Positions 12,201 to 25,084 of a DNA stretch of 64,000 bases are shown piece by piece. Position 1 is the first letter of the stretch. Each line of letters starts with the position of its first letter. The stretch is from Stercorarius parasiticus (Eukaryota; Chordata; Aves; Charadriiformes; Stercorariidae). The position numbers and the translations under genes were made by a program. A model generated the notes under the pieces. The model ran no database searches. It was given only the letters and a program-made list of their open reading frames with translations, and was not told where the DNA came from. The stretch lies in contig VWZL01001363.1 in NCBI GenBank assembly GCA_013396915.1, positions 659,140 to 723,139 of the forward strand. Direction: 5' to 3'.

Positions 12201-15200
12201 GCAGGCAATCATGAAAAGACGTTGGAGCTGACTGTCATTAGCTACACCGCTTTTCAAGCTAACGTAGAGATAAATCAGATCAGTGCTTGGCAAACGAAAC
12301 AGTCATGCTGGCACTGGAATAATTGCATGCATTGTCAGAAATGCAAGTAAAGGCCCTTCAAACGTTCTGTCTACCGACAGTCAGCTCTGGTCAATTTAAA
12401 ATAGATGTCTATGGAGCAAATGTGATGCAGTGAAAAGCAGCACTGCGAGGCAAGTATGGGTAACAGTAGTCACAAGAAAGCTGGTGTTATCAGTGCACTG
12501 GTGAAAGACTCGACCCTTGGACAAGCCGTAGCAGGCCGGCTGCCCAAGAGCAGGACGCGCAGGTGGACTAGGGAGGAGAGAGAGGACTCAGGGCTTTCCT
12601 TTCCCTCTAACAATCCCACATAAAAACAGGCAAAGCACTGGTCCTCCAGCTCCATGGGCAGAGGTGTTAGGACAGGAATCTTTCCAGTGAGAGTGTGATG
12701 TAGCACAGATCTCTTCTCTATGCAGCAAAAATTTTTGTTAGCCTTAGCCTGCAAGCCTTAGCTCTGCAGTGAGAAGAACGAAGAAGAGTCCAAAGCTCCA
12801 GATAGTTTTGGACAAGGAAAACCACTGTCATCCACAACACATTTTGGCTCTCCTGCTGCCCCCACTGCCTCTTTTAACTCCACTTTTCTCAGGTCAAAAT
12901 GCCAAGGTGAAACCCAGGACAACTCATGTGTGGCCACTCAAATAGGAAGACAGTTCATGAGGAGGGCTGTCCCTGTCCTCTTGACGACGAACTTGGTGAA
13001 AGTCAGATGTCTTGGGAGGGGTCCCCCATCCAAGAAGTCCATATGGACCACATGGGGTTGCAATTGCTGCTGCTTTCCCCCTCCCAGTGCACAATACTGG
13101 GAATTAGGGGAAGATCTTCTGTGCAGTGGGCATTTGGGTTCAGTTCCAGTTTCTGGAACTATCATCTGAGCTATCTCGTCCTGCCACGGCTGCTGCCCTA
13201 CAGTGTTTATAGTGGGTGGGAGGGAAGTGCTGGGTTTCCACGGTTAGGGTGGGACCTTATCACTTTTTGAAGTGACTTGAATGCAAGCAAAGACTATGAG
13301 TTTGGCTCGGTCACCAGCCCCAGAACCAGCTCATTCAGCTGTTATAGCTGAGCTTTAAGCCTCAAAGAAGAAAAAGGGAAAGCAGAGTGATGTTTTACTG
13401 TATCTGATAAAGCAGCAGACCTCAATATATGCATCAGTCTTTTAACCTGACAAATAAAGAAGCAAAAATTGTGCAGTTCCATGAATGCTGGTATGACTGT
13501 CTTCTACCTCATTATAAAAGACTATATACAGCGATACAGGTTTTTACCCTGGTTTGAAAAGACAAAAGGATCTGATGACTTTTTTACAGCTTTGCTCATC
13601 CCATCACAACATGATTCCCCGGAAGGTTTCACTAAGCATGATGCATTATTCTGTTTGTGTCATGAAAGACTATCACATCTCGGAGATGTTGCAAGAGGAC
13701 ATCGGTTCAGTGTTTGTAAAAGCAGCTAGACAAGCCACGGGCTTTAGGAAACAGAATGACACCGTGTAGGGGCCAGCTAATCCTGCGGCAACCTGGAGAG
13801 CGCTGTTGCCTGATGCTTTTAAAAAAGCACCAATCATTGATCTGGGCCCACAGTGGATCTCCCAGAATAGCCTGGTACTGACTATCCTACTGGAAAAGAG
13901 AACAGCACAGCCAAAACCCTGCGAGCATCTGGCACCAACATGCCTCCACATGTCGTGAATGCCTGCTAGCAAAGCTTCATATGGCCATTATCCTATGAAA
14001 GGTTCATTTGCATATCTGTGCCACTTGGGAAGTGAATATTGTTTATATTAGCCAACAGCTGATGACACAAAAAGAGAACGTCTGCCTGGGACATCGTGTG
14101 CTTTCTGGAGCCGAAGTGAATTGGTCGTCTGCAGACACACTGCCATGAGACACGCCAAGCTGCTTTGAGATTCGAAGATGGGAATGGTGTCACAGTTGAA
14201 GTCATAACTCTGGCCAGTTTCAGATGCCACCCTGTTGCCAAAATATTGTACAGGCCTCAAAAAGGATTTCCACTGGTCAGAACGGTGAGTGAGCACCTGC
14301 GGTACAAAGTGGGAAGACGTCTGTAAGAAAAAGACCACAAAGAAGAATGACCCCAAGCCCCTGCAGCCCAGCTGTAGGAAGACTAGGCTTGTCACCACCG
14401 CTAGCTGAGGGGATACAGCAGAATACGAATCTCAGATCCAAAAGCCCATCAACCTCCATATTAGCCTCTGAGCCTGCTGCACCGGCAGCACTGTCAAGAT
14501 CTACTCCTATCACAGGGTAAACTACGTCCCAGTGACTCAGACAGGGCATATGGCACCTTTAGAAGTAAACAGGGATATAAGAGCTTCTTCAGAAGCATAT
14601 GTTCACCTTTCTCCCACACCTACGCAGAAGCGCAAGGTGCAGAACAGGCTCCACACACACATCATCGTCACTGCCACGGCAGAGTACGGTCTGCTCCCAG
14701 GCAGGGAGCGGGGGGTTTGCAACCACTGAGCTCTTAGGCAAATCCCAGACCTCTGCGACATCTTCATTTGTTGTGGTTCTGCCACACTGAAGCCGTGCTC
14801 AGGCTGAATCGAGCATTTTTGCCTGGTTCGGGCTGGCTCTTTGCCTGTGCCTGGGATACCAGTTCTCATGGTCAATCAAACAGCCATTGGGGAGGAGGGA
14901 TAGGGACAACTCCGAGCAACATTTTTCTAGTATTTGTTTCCACTTAGAGGCAAATCAAAACCAAACTTTCATTTTCTTCCTCAAGACATGTGGAGACAAG
15001 TGGGTACTGCCTTTTTATGTGACTTCTCTTAAGGGACAGTAGACCACGTTTTGGTGTCTTACAGATGATGACTGGTCAACCCCAACACCACCATAACAGA
15101 ACAAGTCTCTAAGACCAGCAGCGCAATCTTGCAAGCCCTTCCTTGCTTTTGGAGAACCTCTTTTAGCCACATTATAGTGAGTGAGTTGTGGAGGAGCAAG

Positions 15201-16189
15201 GAGACCTTTCAAACTTCATTTGCTTTTTAAAAGATCTTCCTGGCTAACGAAGTCCTGCCATGGAAAAAAAAAAACAACCCACTGCTCAGTAACTCAGCAG
15301 GGTACAATAATTCCTTCCTATGTTATGCAAAAGGACAAGCTGAACAGCTACAGCACTTTCCTCTGGACTTAAAAAATCAATGATTTTTTTAAGTCTGTAA
15401 AATCCTATGGAGAATTTTTCCTCTCTACTAATTTTGTTGGCAAGGTCAACTGGAAAAGGTTTCCGGCATCTGTCACGTCTGTTGGGAGGCCTTCTACATG
15501 GTGTGAAAACCCCTCTCCTGACATGGCTGGAAAGGCTCTCACTGAACCACAGCAGTCACTCACCAGCCTCCTCTATTTTTACTGAGTCAATAAAGGAAAT
15601 TCTCACCACCGTGATTGACTGATTCTTTGACAGAGCTGCAAAGACGCAGGAGGCATTATATCAGCTGCTGCACAGACTTCCCAAACATATGCTGCCAGTA
15701 CCTTCGGTCTTGGATTGCAGCTACCCTGTTATTTTAGTATTAGCTTTATCCTTTAACAGCAAGTGCTAATCGTTCCACACCGTGCAGCGATTCTGGGGCC
15801 CCTGACACTTGTCACTGCAGACCAGAACAATATTAGAAAAATCAATTTATGACTTAAATGAGGAAAGAATAAAAAGTCCAATGGCAAGAAGCTGCACTCT
15901 CTCACAAATACCCAAAAGACAGCATTAAATTCACGTCACGTGCCTTAAATGCTTCAAATAAGAAAGTTTTGACTTGTTTCAAAACAAGGCAAAAAAAATT
16001 GCCAGTACTTTAAATAAGCAGTTTGGTTTACTGGGCACTGCCAGACAAATATTAACAAATGAAAAGGTGCAAAAGAGTAATAAATACTTCTTTATTGGTA
16101 GAAATATTGTAGTGCTGGGAAAGAGGCAGTAAGTCTGATGAAAGGAAAAGTAAAGCTGCCATAAAAGGGACACTTAATACAGCAGGACT
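6241..16189. other. Gene-free stretch (intergenic)
   Basis: No gene recognised. Modestly CpG-richer patches occur near 6545-6640 and 9240-9330, neither long enough to call a CpG island. A near-perfect AT-rich inverted repeat lies at 15366-15395. Overlapping frames around 9331-9744 and 12926-13270 on both strands look like chance. No exon of MOCOS, the usual mammalian neighbour downstream of ELP2, was recognised. Confidence 0.5.
15366..15395. repeat. AT-rich inverted repeat
   Basis: GACTTAAAAAATCA is followed immediately by its reverse complement with one extra T, giving a stem of about 14 bp with almost no loop. It is probably a simple cruciform-prone sequence; no function is implied. Confidence 0.6.
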
Positions 16190-16540
16190 ATTCAGACTGG
16201 AAAAGAAACCCATGGGTGGGGAATATGCTAGAGGTCTATAAAATCAGGAATGACACAGAGACAGAGAAAAACAACTAATCCTTTTCTTTTCTAGTACAAT
16301 AACAAGCAGGCATTAAATGTTCCAAACAAACGAGATGCATCTTCTTATCGTCACAGGGTTAACTATGGAATTCTTCCCCACTAATCAATGGGGAAACTGC
16401 GAGTTTGCATGTTTTCAAAAAGCAATTGGACAGGAAACACGGAAGGAAAAAGAAATTCATCGATAGCTAATAGGCACAAGGATGATTCCTTTGGTTTAAG
16501 ATGTTTCTGAAACATAAGTCACTGGATTTTGGGAGAGTTT
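16190..16540 (+). mobile_element. Ancient CR1-like LINE 3' region
   Basis: The order of short matches resembles the 3' part of old sauropsid CR1 elements: CTATAAAATCAGGAATG, then TTAACTATGGAATTC near 16360, then AAAAAGCAATTGGACAGG, then GATAGCTAATAGGCAC. These correspond to the end of the LINE ORF (the 'W..L' motif region). It is strongly diverged and lacks a recognisable 3' terminus. Confidence 0.55.
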
Positions 16541-16560
16541 CACCATATGACAATATGGTG
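16541..16560. repeat. Small hairpin
   Basis: CACCATA and TATGGTG form a perfect 7-bp stem around the 6-nt loop TGACAA; part of the motif (ACAATATG) is repeated immediately after. A chance origin is likely. Confidence 0.5.
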
Positions 16561-16915
16561 ACAATATGACAACTTCAACAACTTAAAGTAAGAAAATTAC
16601 AAATTTTTTTTATCTCTTTCAGATGGAGATATTGGGGTGAAGGAGAATTTATATAACAGAAGAGAAGACCCTGTATAATTAGGAGGTGCTCATTATTTCC
16701 TGAAGTTGTACAGAGAGTTTCCCAGCTGCAGGGCCAAAACAGAAGAAAGAATGCTTTCAAAATCAGCATTTCATTATGAGAAACGCTTATCACTGAAACA
16801 CTGCATTTAAACAACTCAGAGGAGACCAAATACCTGAATATATTTGTATTTTTTTTCGAATTTTCGGGTATACATGGCAGGTGTTGGAGAGGCGCACTTA
16901 TCCTTTTTCTTACAT

Positions 16916-16932
16916 TGCCACCTGGTGGTCCT
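16916..16932 (-). promoter_or_regulatory. Candidate CTCF site
   Basis: On the minus strand the sequence reads AGGACCACCAGGTGGCAA, which contains ACCACCAGGTGGCA, a close match to the CTCF core. It lies about 8 kb beyond the ELP2 3' end, in an otherwise gene-free stretch. Only the motif supports this call. Confidence 0.4.
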
Positions 16933-17659
16933 AGGCATGTGGAAGCAATAAACTCCCCGATTTTTCAGTAAAATGACCACAGTTTAAGCATTTTAAATAG
17001 CATCCATTTCTTTTCCTCTGACAGAAGATAAGTACTTTTTTAATATAGAATGTGGAGGGGTGACGGGCTGTTTGGTTTTACCACCAATACGATAGCTCCT
17101 ACGTGTAGTGTAGTCAGCTCTTGATTACCTAAATAAATGGCTGCACTGGCCACCCCAGGTCACAGGGAAATGGTTAATACGGATTGCGGCTCTGCTGTGG
17201 GCTCTGGACACCCGCCTGGGCTGGGTGCGATGCTCCCCCCGGGCAGGCGCCCCACACTCGGAGCAGGGGGCCAGCAGAGCTTCCAGCCAGAGCCAAACCA
17301 TCTTCTCTTTCTTCTGCCCTTTCCGCCTCACCAGTGGTCGAAAACAGCTCAAGGACAATTTAGTATGAAGGGGACTTTTTTGCTCCCAGAAGCAGCGTAG
17401 CCACATGGTCGGAGCGATGTCCACGTCTCAGAGAGATGTCAGAGTACATTGCACAGTGGGCGCAGGGAAGGTGTTACAGTCTGCAGCCTTCAGTCTTGGG
17501 CTTGCGTTCCCACCACACACAGTCAAGTGCATGCGAAAGAATATCGTAGAAAAGGGACATTATAAGGCTAGTTTAAAGAAGAAAGCATTATAGACTTAGA
17601 ATTTATAGGAGAGGAAACTGTATAATAGACTTTAGACTGGTCCATTGCAACGAGACCAC

Positions 17660-18160
17660 GTGCACTGGTCCAGTTTTGGGTCCCTCGATACAGGAAAGAT
17701 ATTGTTAAACTGGAGCAAAGTGTAGCAGTGGGCAACCAAGGTGGTGAGGGAGCTGGAGCAGTTGCCCTGTGAGGGGAGGCAGAGGGACAGGGCTGGTTCA
17801 ATCTGGGGAAGAGAGGGCTTTGGGGGCACCTGGTAGCAGCCTTCTGATAACTAGGAGGCGGCTGTGAAGAAGATGGAGCTCAGCTTGTCACAGTGGTGAG
17901 TTGCAGGGAGATGAGAGAGGGCATAAGCAGAAAAAAGAGAGGTTCAGAACTGATATAAGAAAAAGCTTTTTCACCATGAAGACAGTCAGCAGTGAAACAA
18001 GTTGCTCAGGGAGGCTGCGCAGTCTCCGTCCTTGGAGATTTTCAAGACCAGACTGGATGAAGCTCTGAGCTTCTGATCTCATAGCTGACCCTGCCTGGAG
18101 CAGAAGTTTGGACTAGAGACTTCCTGAGCTCCCTTCCAGTTTTAATAATCCCATGATCCT
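17660..18160 (+). mobile_element. CR1 LINE 3' region (old subfamily)
   Basis: About 500 bp in CR1 order: GGTCCAGTTTTGGGTCCC near 17668, CTGGAGCAAAGTGTAGCA near 17710, GGGACAGGGCTGGTTCAA near 17785, AAAGCTTTTTCACCATGA near 17963, GACCAGACTGGATGAAGC near 18048, GACCCTGCCTGGAGCAGA near 18087 and TTGGACTAGAGACTTCCT near 18108, ending near CCATGATCCTA. It is 5' truncated and diverged, with no intact frame. Confidence 0.75.
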
Positions 18161-21100
18161 ATTGCTCTGTTAACCACAATCTATTTTTATTTCAGTTAAC
18201 AAAAGCTCTGTGCTAACAATTTGCAGTACTACTAACCTACGGAAATGCACCTGCGGGCAATCAGTGGGAATTACAGAATTTCACATCCCAGACGTAACTC
18301 CTGTTTTGAGCTATGATAATACTTTTTACATGATAAAACATACCCAAATTATTTTTGATGGGTAGAAAAAGTTGACGCTGTCCTTTGCCTAGTAGTAGCT
18401 AACCAAAACCAGCATTTTCACCTTTTTATATCTATTGGGGTGGTCTACCAGTCTGAATCAATGCTCACCAGTTGTAGAGGGGTGCAGTTGCCCACCTTGA
18501 CTAATCCCAATAGGTTTAGTGAACTGGAACCGTTACTGAAGGCACAGCAACGTTTGCAATACACCAAAGAAGCAGAAGTTTGACCAAAGCAGCAGAAGTT
18601 TGACCAAAGCACTTGTGGTAGGTTCCTACATCGCACCTTTAGCATCTGTGTAGGTCAGACGGACCCACCCTGAAGACCTACACAGAGCAATCTACAGACA
18701 TCTCAGGTGCTTCCCTGCGCTGCAGCTTTTACAGCCTCCCCGGCTGAACCTCTTCGGCAGAGAAAGAGAAACGTGGCGCAGCTCGGCTCTCTCTGCAGAC
18801 CGTGGTGAAGACCCATAGCATCCAGACAATCGATAGGCAACTGCCCTATCTAGGACTGCGAGCCATGTTAAAGCAAAGAGCTTAAACAGCAGAAAGCTCC
18901 TATGCTGTAAAAAGAGTGTCTGTGGAGTACAGATGTTCTCTCCAAGAGGTACATCTTTATATGAAAACTCCTAGGATGGAGACTCTCCCAGATTATGAAA
19001 TGGAAAGGCAAACGTAACGATTGCTTTACCTTGAAAAGGACTAGGAGAGCTTCCCTTAGGGAGACTGCAGTCAATTCATTTCTGTAGAAGAGAAAAATTC
19101 CCCCCAGTGGCAGGTAGACAACTTATGCTTTAACAAGGGAGGGAGGGTATGCTGCTCACACATACGCCAGCAATTTGCTGACAGGGAAAAAGGAGGTAAT
19201 GAGACTGGACAGGCTGTGCAAATACCAAAAGCCCAAAACCCAGCATAGGAAGAATCAGACACTGAATGCAGAAGAGAAAATACCAAGAGGATGTTATTCT
19301 TGATATGGATAAATTCTCTTAGGATCATGTATTAAAAAGCACAGGATTATTTTACAAGAACAATAGGAAGAGGATGTTGAGAAAATAAGGATCATTATAT
19401 GAGGATTTAGGAGCCTGCAAGAATGTAGAAGGGACTAAGAAGGCAAAAAGCCTCCTTAGAAGAAGAGTGGATGAGTAGAGAAAGGGCTTAGAAAAAGACC
19501 ACAAGATCAGGCATCCTTGTTCGCACAAGCACTTGACTCAAGGGGAAAGAGCTCCTCTGTAGTACAAATTCTGGTTGCTGCATCCCTTGTTATTTCAGTC
19601 GGGATCAGCTAGAGTCTTTATAAGGGTGATGCTACTGTAACATGGCAATTACCTCAGGCATAACACCTCCTCTCCTCTCGTCTGTACAGCAGTGGTGTTG
19701 GCTGAATCATGCAAATACCAATTACATGAAGCAACTCTCTTAAAGGACTGCAAGTCCGGGTCGTACCTGGTTGGTACAGCTACCATGGGGTACTGGAGCT
19801 AGTCCCATTATTATGGTACAGCACCGGGCTTTGTCACATGGTCTACCCTAAATTCCTTCTAGGAAGAGCGAGAGATCATTTTTAGTATCGTTGCTGCATG
19901 ACAGCATAAATTAGTTACTGGAGAAAATAAGATGATGATGCTAGCAAAGTTTGAAAATGCCATTGGATACAAACTACTCTAATAGAGTCAGCAGAGCTGG
20001 TCACACAAGAGCAGGAGCCATGCTTGAGCGTGAGCATCTGGGGCTGCCAGAGGGAGGCCACAGCCCTCCAGGCTTTCTGCCAGAAAGGGCAGAAGCAGGA
20101 TAAGGGGAGGCTGGTGGTTGGCACGGGCAGGAAGGCAGACTCCGACCAGGCAAGTGGAGCGTCTGAAGGTCTCACTATCATATGAGGATGTGCTGGTACA
20201 CAGGGCAAAAGTGGGAATGGTTGGAGGGACAAGGGCTGGGACGGTCATGGGGTAAACACGCTCCCCTGCCACCTCAAAATTACCACTGTAGATCCTGAGA
20301 AAGTGCTGCTAGTAAAACAGCAGTAGTAGAGCATTGCTAAACTGTGCTCCACAACTCCCACCTCCGACAGCTTCCTCATGCACTAAAGCCAAATTCCGTT
20401 TTCTGTACTGTCAGAGATTTTGTCTCATCCTTTGTACAGCTCCAGATGCTCCTTAAAACAGAGCAAGCAGTATTTTTGCTGCCCATTTCAGTTATTTTAA
20501 ATTTTTCTTATTTGCAACAGCCACTTCTTCTTTAAAGTGAGATTGGAGTCTAAATGAGGACACAGCTGCTTCCTCCTCTTCCCTCATCTCCGCAATAGCT
20601 GCAATCGGCAGTGAGCCGTACAGCATTCTCATCTCTTCCCGTTAAAATATTTGGGAAAACAGAGATTACTCAGAGTTGCCAAAGTGATGTTTTCAATAGC
20701 TGAGAGCTCGATAATTGACTCCCTTGAAATTTTCACCAGCTTCTAGTTACTTCTAGAGACCAGCTCGCAAGACAGATGACAGCAGAATATACTTTTTTTT
20801 TTTTTTAAGGCTTAGCATGACGTGGAACCTCTTCCTTCTTTCCCAGTTCATAATTAAAAAATGGGCACAATCAATAGCTCGCCACTGGCAGCGGCGTTTG
20901 GAGCCACATGGGGCTCAGGCAGGTGTTCCTCAGGCTGTATGTCAGCATCTCTCATCGCCCCAGCTCACACAAGCAGCTCGTTTTGTCCTCCAGGTCCCAG
21001 TGGACTCCACAGAATCCTCGCCACCGAAGTCAGCGTTAGCACGCCTTTTTGGTCCAACAGACTTGAGGATGTCTGCACTTTGGACAGATTTAAGATGGCT

Positions 21101-24100
21101 TTGAATAATCTCAATAAACACATGATTTTTAGTTACAGACCTCAGATTATAAACAAGATGACCCAGGCCATTTCTTGCTTTCCTTCCAGAGGTGCCTCTA
21201 CTGTAGGACAAGACAATCCTATTCCTTTAAGTCTGACTACAGACACCAGCTTCTTCATATCCTCGACCATTTAGTCTCCTCAGAACAAGAATAAAGCCGG
21301 TAAAATACTTTTAATAGTGTGCATCCAAAATATCAACAGGGTGGCTTTACCTCAAATATATCATGAGGTATTAGAATATTCTTTGCAAAACTTTAGTTTA
21401 TTCCATTATTTTTTTTTTTCCAACTCCATTCCCAATGGCCCTGTACAATGAGCAGGGAATTTTGGAGCACTGTGTACATTGCCAACAACTCATTTCTTAA
21501 TACAGACTAGTCCAGAGGACTACAGTTTATTACACTTTCTTCTAGTGCATGTGTTATAATCAGTAAAAAAAAATAAAATTCAGTTATTTACTTAACTATT
21601 GTCAAGTCTTTTAAGCTTTGATCTTTAAATAATTCTAGAGCTTCACTTGCAGTAGCAGAAGATGCATAAGGGCTCTTACATGTTCACTAAGACAAAGCAA
21701 AAAGCCTCAGAGGAACTACGAATTGCTTTCTCCTTGTCTTTGCTGTATATTAGCTCTTTAATTTGTAAGTTTAAAGAAGTCCTTAAACATCTTTTCTCTG
21801 CGAAAAAAGGACTATTTTGTCCACATAAAAGTGCCAGAACCTGCACTGCAGAACACAACAGTCTCTAATGGTGCTCTTTCCAGGTGGGAAATCCGTTATT
21901 GGAACATTCTTTACTGGGATACCTTGGAGATGTTGATGGCACCAGCTTAGTTGCATTGCCTTTGACTCAGGTCGGGGGGGCTAAAGCAGCAATGTAACTG
22001 TACAATGAAAATTTGAGAAGGAATAAACACTATGGCGCATAGTATTTGAAAGCAGATGCCAGAGATTCAGTGTGTGCCGATTCCAGGCTTTTGAAATATA
22101 TTTATGGCTATAGTTGATGCAGAAAGATGCAACAGGTCATCTTTTAAAGTGAAAAAAAAAAATAACTTTGGAAACTTACCCACCAACTGCAGTGTAGGAA
22201 GCAATTTGCTTCCTGGAATTGAGATTTTAGGATAAAAGCTGATACTGCTATTGTAGTATTTTCCAATAGCAACCATATGGACAAAACAATAAACTGGTTT
22301 TAAAGACAGATGTTCTGTGTTGTTTTTCTCTTGGTACCACACAAGCTTTACATCTATTGGTAAAGACCATCATAAAAAAAGACAATTAAAGTATTAATTG
22401 CCTAAGTGCAAAATATAAGCTGAGTGTTGACATTCTGTCAGAGCTTTAGTTATGTATTTGTAAATTGGGTTTAGGTGCTTACGCTGGTCTCTTAGGAGCA
22501 CACCAATCTTAGTTTCTCAGTTTACATACATGGTCACACATCCTTATGCGTTATTTTAATCAATTGGATCATTTCAACCCGAGTCTGTCTGAAAGGCAGA
22601 GTGTTCAAAGGTGAAAATCTACAGATTTTATAGGCTTGATGTAGAAGAAGAAAATTCCATCAGTGTCTAGGCAAGAAGCTGCACCTTGAGCTCACACGCT
22701 GGAGACGACAATCCACACATGGAAGCTTTAAAAAGTAACTAATCACAGGAAAACCAATGAAAACTCACAATCGGCAAAGCGCCCATATCTGTGGGAAACA
22801 AGGCCTCATCTGTGTCAGTGCTTATGGCAACATTTAATTAAATGCACACTATTATTTAGTGGTAAGGTACACGAGCACGTACGTCAATCAGCCCACAGTA
22901 CTGCAGAAAGCAGCACCTGAGGGCTGCAGAGGCACTAAGCAGCTTAGCTCTAAACCTGCACAGACCCAGTTCTGACCATTTTGGATGCAAAGGTTGGTAA
23001 AAAAAAAAAGAAAAAAACAAACAAAAAAAAAAAAAAAAAACAACCCAGACAGTAAAGTGTAAATAGGACGAAGAAGAGCCTCGGTTTAGAAGGGATGCTG
23101 CATCAGCTTTGTAGCCTGGTAGATCACAAAGGTTTAAAATAAACACACTGCCCTTGTCCAACCTGGTAACAGAAATGAAGACAGAAACTCAGAAATACGT
23201 ACTACTAGAGTTAGAAATTCACGCAGAGCATTAGGCTGCCACAGACAGCTACGTTTTGACGTGTACCATTTGCATCCAGACTTTCATCACTGGAATAGTG
23301 TCCTTACAGCTTAGCTGAGGACTACCAGGAAAGACTATTGCAGAGCTGGGATCATGATGATTCCAGACAGCAAGTTTTTACCTCTGACCACTGGAGATGA
23401 TCTTGCACCACACTGTTAAGGGAAAACAAGTGCAGTATCGGAGGCTGCGTTGTGAAAAGTTGGAGCTTCCTAAGATTGGAGTTGGCAGGGCTTATTTGAT
23501 AGTCCTGAAGATAAACGGGAGGAAACAAATGAGATTACACCAACCTCAACTTTGTTTTTATTGTATGACATTGAACTATCTGCTATAAAGAGGGCGATAC
23601 AAGAAACTTGCAAAGTATAGAGGCTAACTCCATCTTCCAAAATACTCCACAGTACAATTAGAATTTTCACTTAAGGAAGGTCATGAAAAATAATCACATT
23701 TTTAGGAAAAAAAGAATGGGCAGGAATGGAAAGAGGCATGGCACCAACAAGAGAGAACGGCAATGACAAAGCACCAGGGAAGCACAGAAGAAAATTTAAA
23801 AATAAAAAGATACACATAGCAGTCAGACACCTTAAGTAAGTAAACGGGACTATGGTCAGGTCAGTCGGGTGAATATGACTGGAGCTATAATTTTTATTTT
23901 GTTTAATGTATGAAACAGTCCGTGAATATACGCCCTACTTCTAATGAATCAAGTAAGAGTCTCTCTGAGTAAGTATATACAAAAGAGACACGCACAGAAG
24001 AAAATAAAAGCAATAGCCATTGAGTGGACAAAAACAACAATAGATTCTTTCAAATGAAAACCTAGTTAAGACAGTTTGGGGGGAAAAAAGCAAACAGGAA

Positions 24101-25084
24101 ATACAGCAAGAAGGCACTTGATTCCAGTAGTATTTACAAAACCAATAAAACAAGAAGTAGAATGAATATAGTAAATGTCTGGCAAATGCTTGCTTTTCTC
24201 CGTTTTTTAAAACAAAGAAACCAAACAAAAGGTAAAACAAATTTCTAGGGACTCTTGTAATAATCTTAAGGGGTACTATTTTGCTGCTCAAAGAACTCCT
24301 TCATTACGCAGACAATACTACCCCCAAAATGATCACTATAATTACACTGATTTTTCCTTGGTATCACACTTACATTGATCCAAATAATTTTCTGATATTA
24401 GCTGAGATAATGAAATCACCAAGCTCATTTACATGCTGGTTTTAGAAGACTTCAGTGGATTTACTGAGAAGATAGAGGCGTTATGTAAAAGTCACACCCA
24501 CTAAATGCAAAGTAAAGTGATATGTGAACAAAGACAACACGGTACATTAAAAAGAAAAAATTAATCATATGTCTAGGTGTCTCCTGACAACCTCTGACTT
24601 AATTGAAAATAAAGTGTCTATTACAAACATTTAGACTTGGGAGATCAACAGACTAATTTGATGTATTTAAAGTTGGAACAATGAGGTATATTCTACATTG
24701 CTATTGAGTCACAAAAATCCCTGGGGTAATGGAATGGATTACTAAATCATGTAATAAGTGATGCTTGTTTAATGACAATATTTCACAAAATAAAAAGAGA
24801 GGGACAATATGACATTTCACTTTTGCCTACAGGCAAGAGTGGCTGCATGGCAAAATGTACTAGTACTGGAAAGTATTATCCAATATTATCATCACATTGT
24901 AGGTAAGATTCCAAATTACAACTGGGACACAGAATAAAGTTCCACAATTGGCAACTTTTTGATGCCTCGTCAATGATAAGTTATGTCCTGTTTTTGACAG
25001 GATACAGACTATGGTTGTTTAAAAATTCCCGGACAAGTAAAATACACTACTTAAGTGCTTAAGCACACAGATAAGGAAGGCACA
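18161..25084. other. Gene-free stretch downstream of ELP2
   Basis: No exon or repeat family recognised apart from the tandem duplication at 18571-18610. Low-complexity tracts lie at 20791-20808 (T-run) and 22998-23042 (A-rich with AAAC units). Frames of 90-137 codons near 19915-21274 lie on both strands and show no family features. Confidence 0.5.
18571..18610 (+). repeat. Perfect 20-bp tandem duplication
   Basis: The 20-mer AGCAGAAGTTTGACCAAAGC occurs twice in direct succession without a mismatch, which suggests a recent replication slip or an assembly duplication. Confidence 0.9.

Noticed and set aside
13440..13770. Possible DNA-transposon transposase remnant on the plus strand
   Set aside because: The frames 13469-13729 and 13554-13769 reminded me of transposase text but hold no catalytic motif, terminal inverted repeat or target duplication.
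17125..17424. GC-rich patch considered as promoter or first exon of a downstream gene
   Set aside because: CpG density is modest, the patch is short, and the 99-codon frame matches nothing such as the MOCOS N-terminus.
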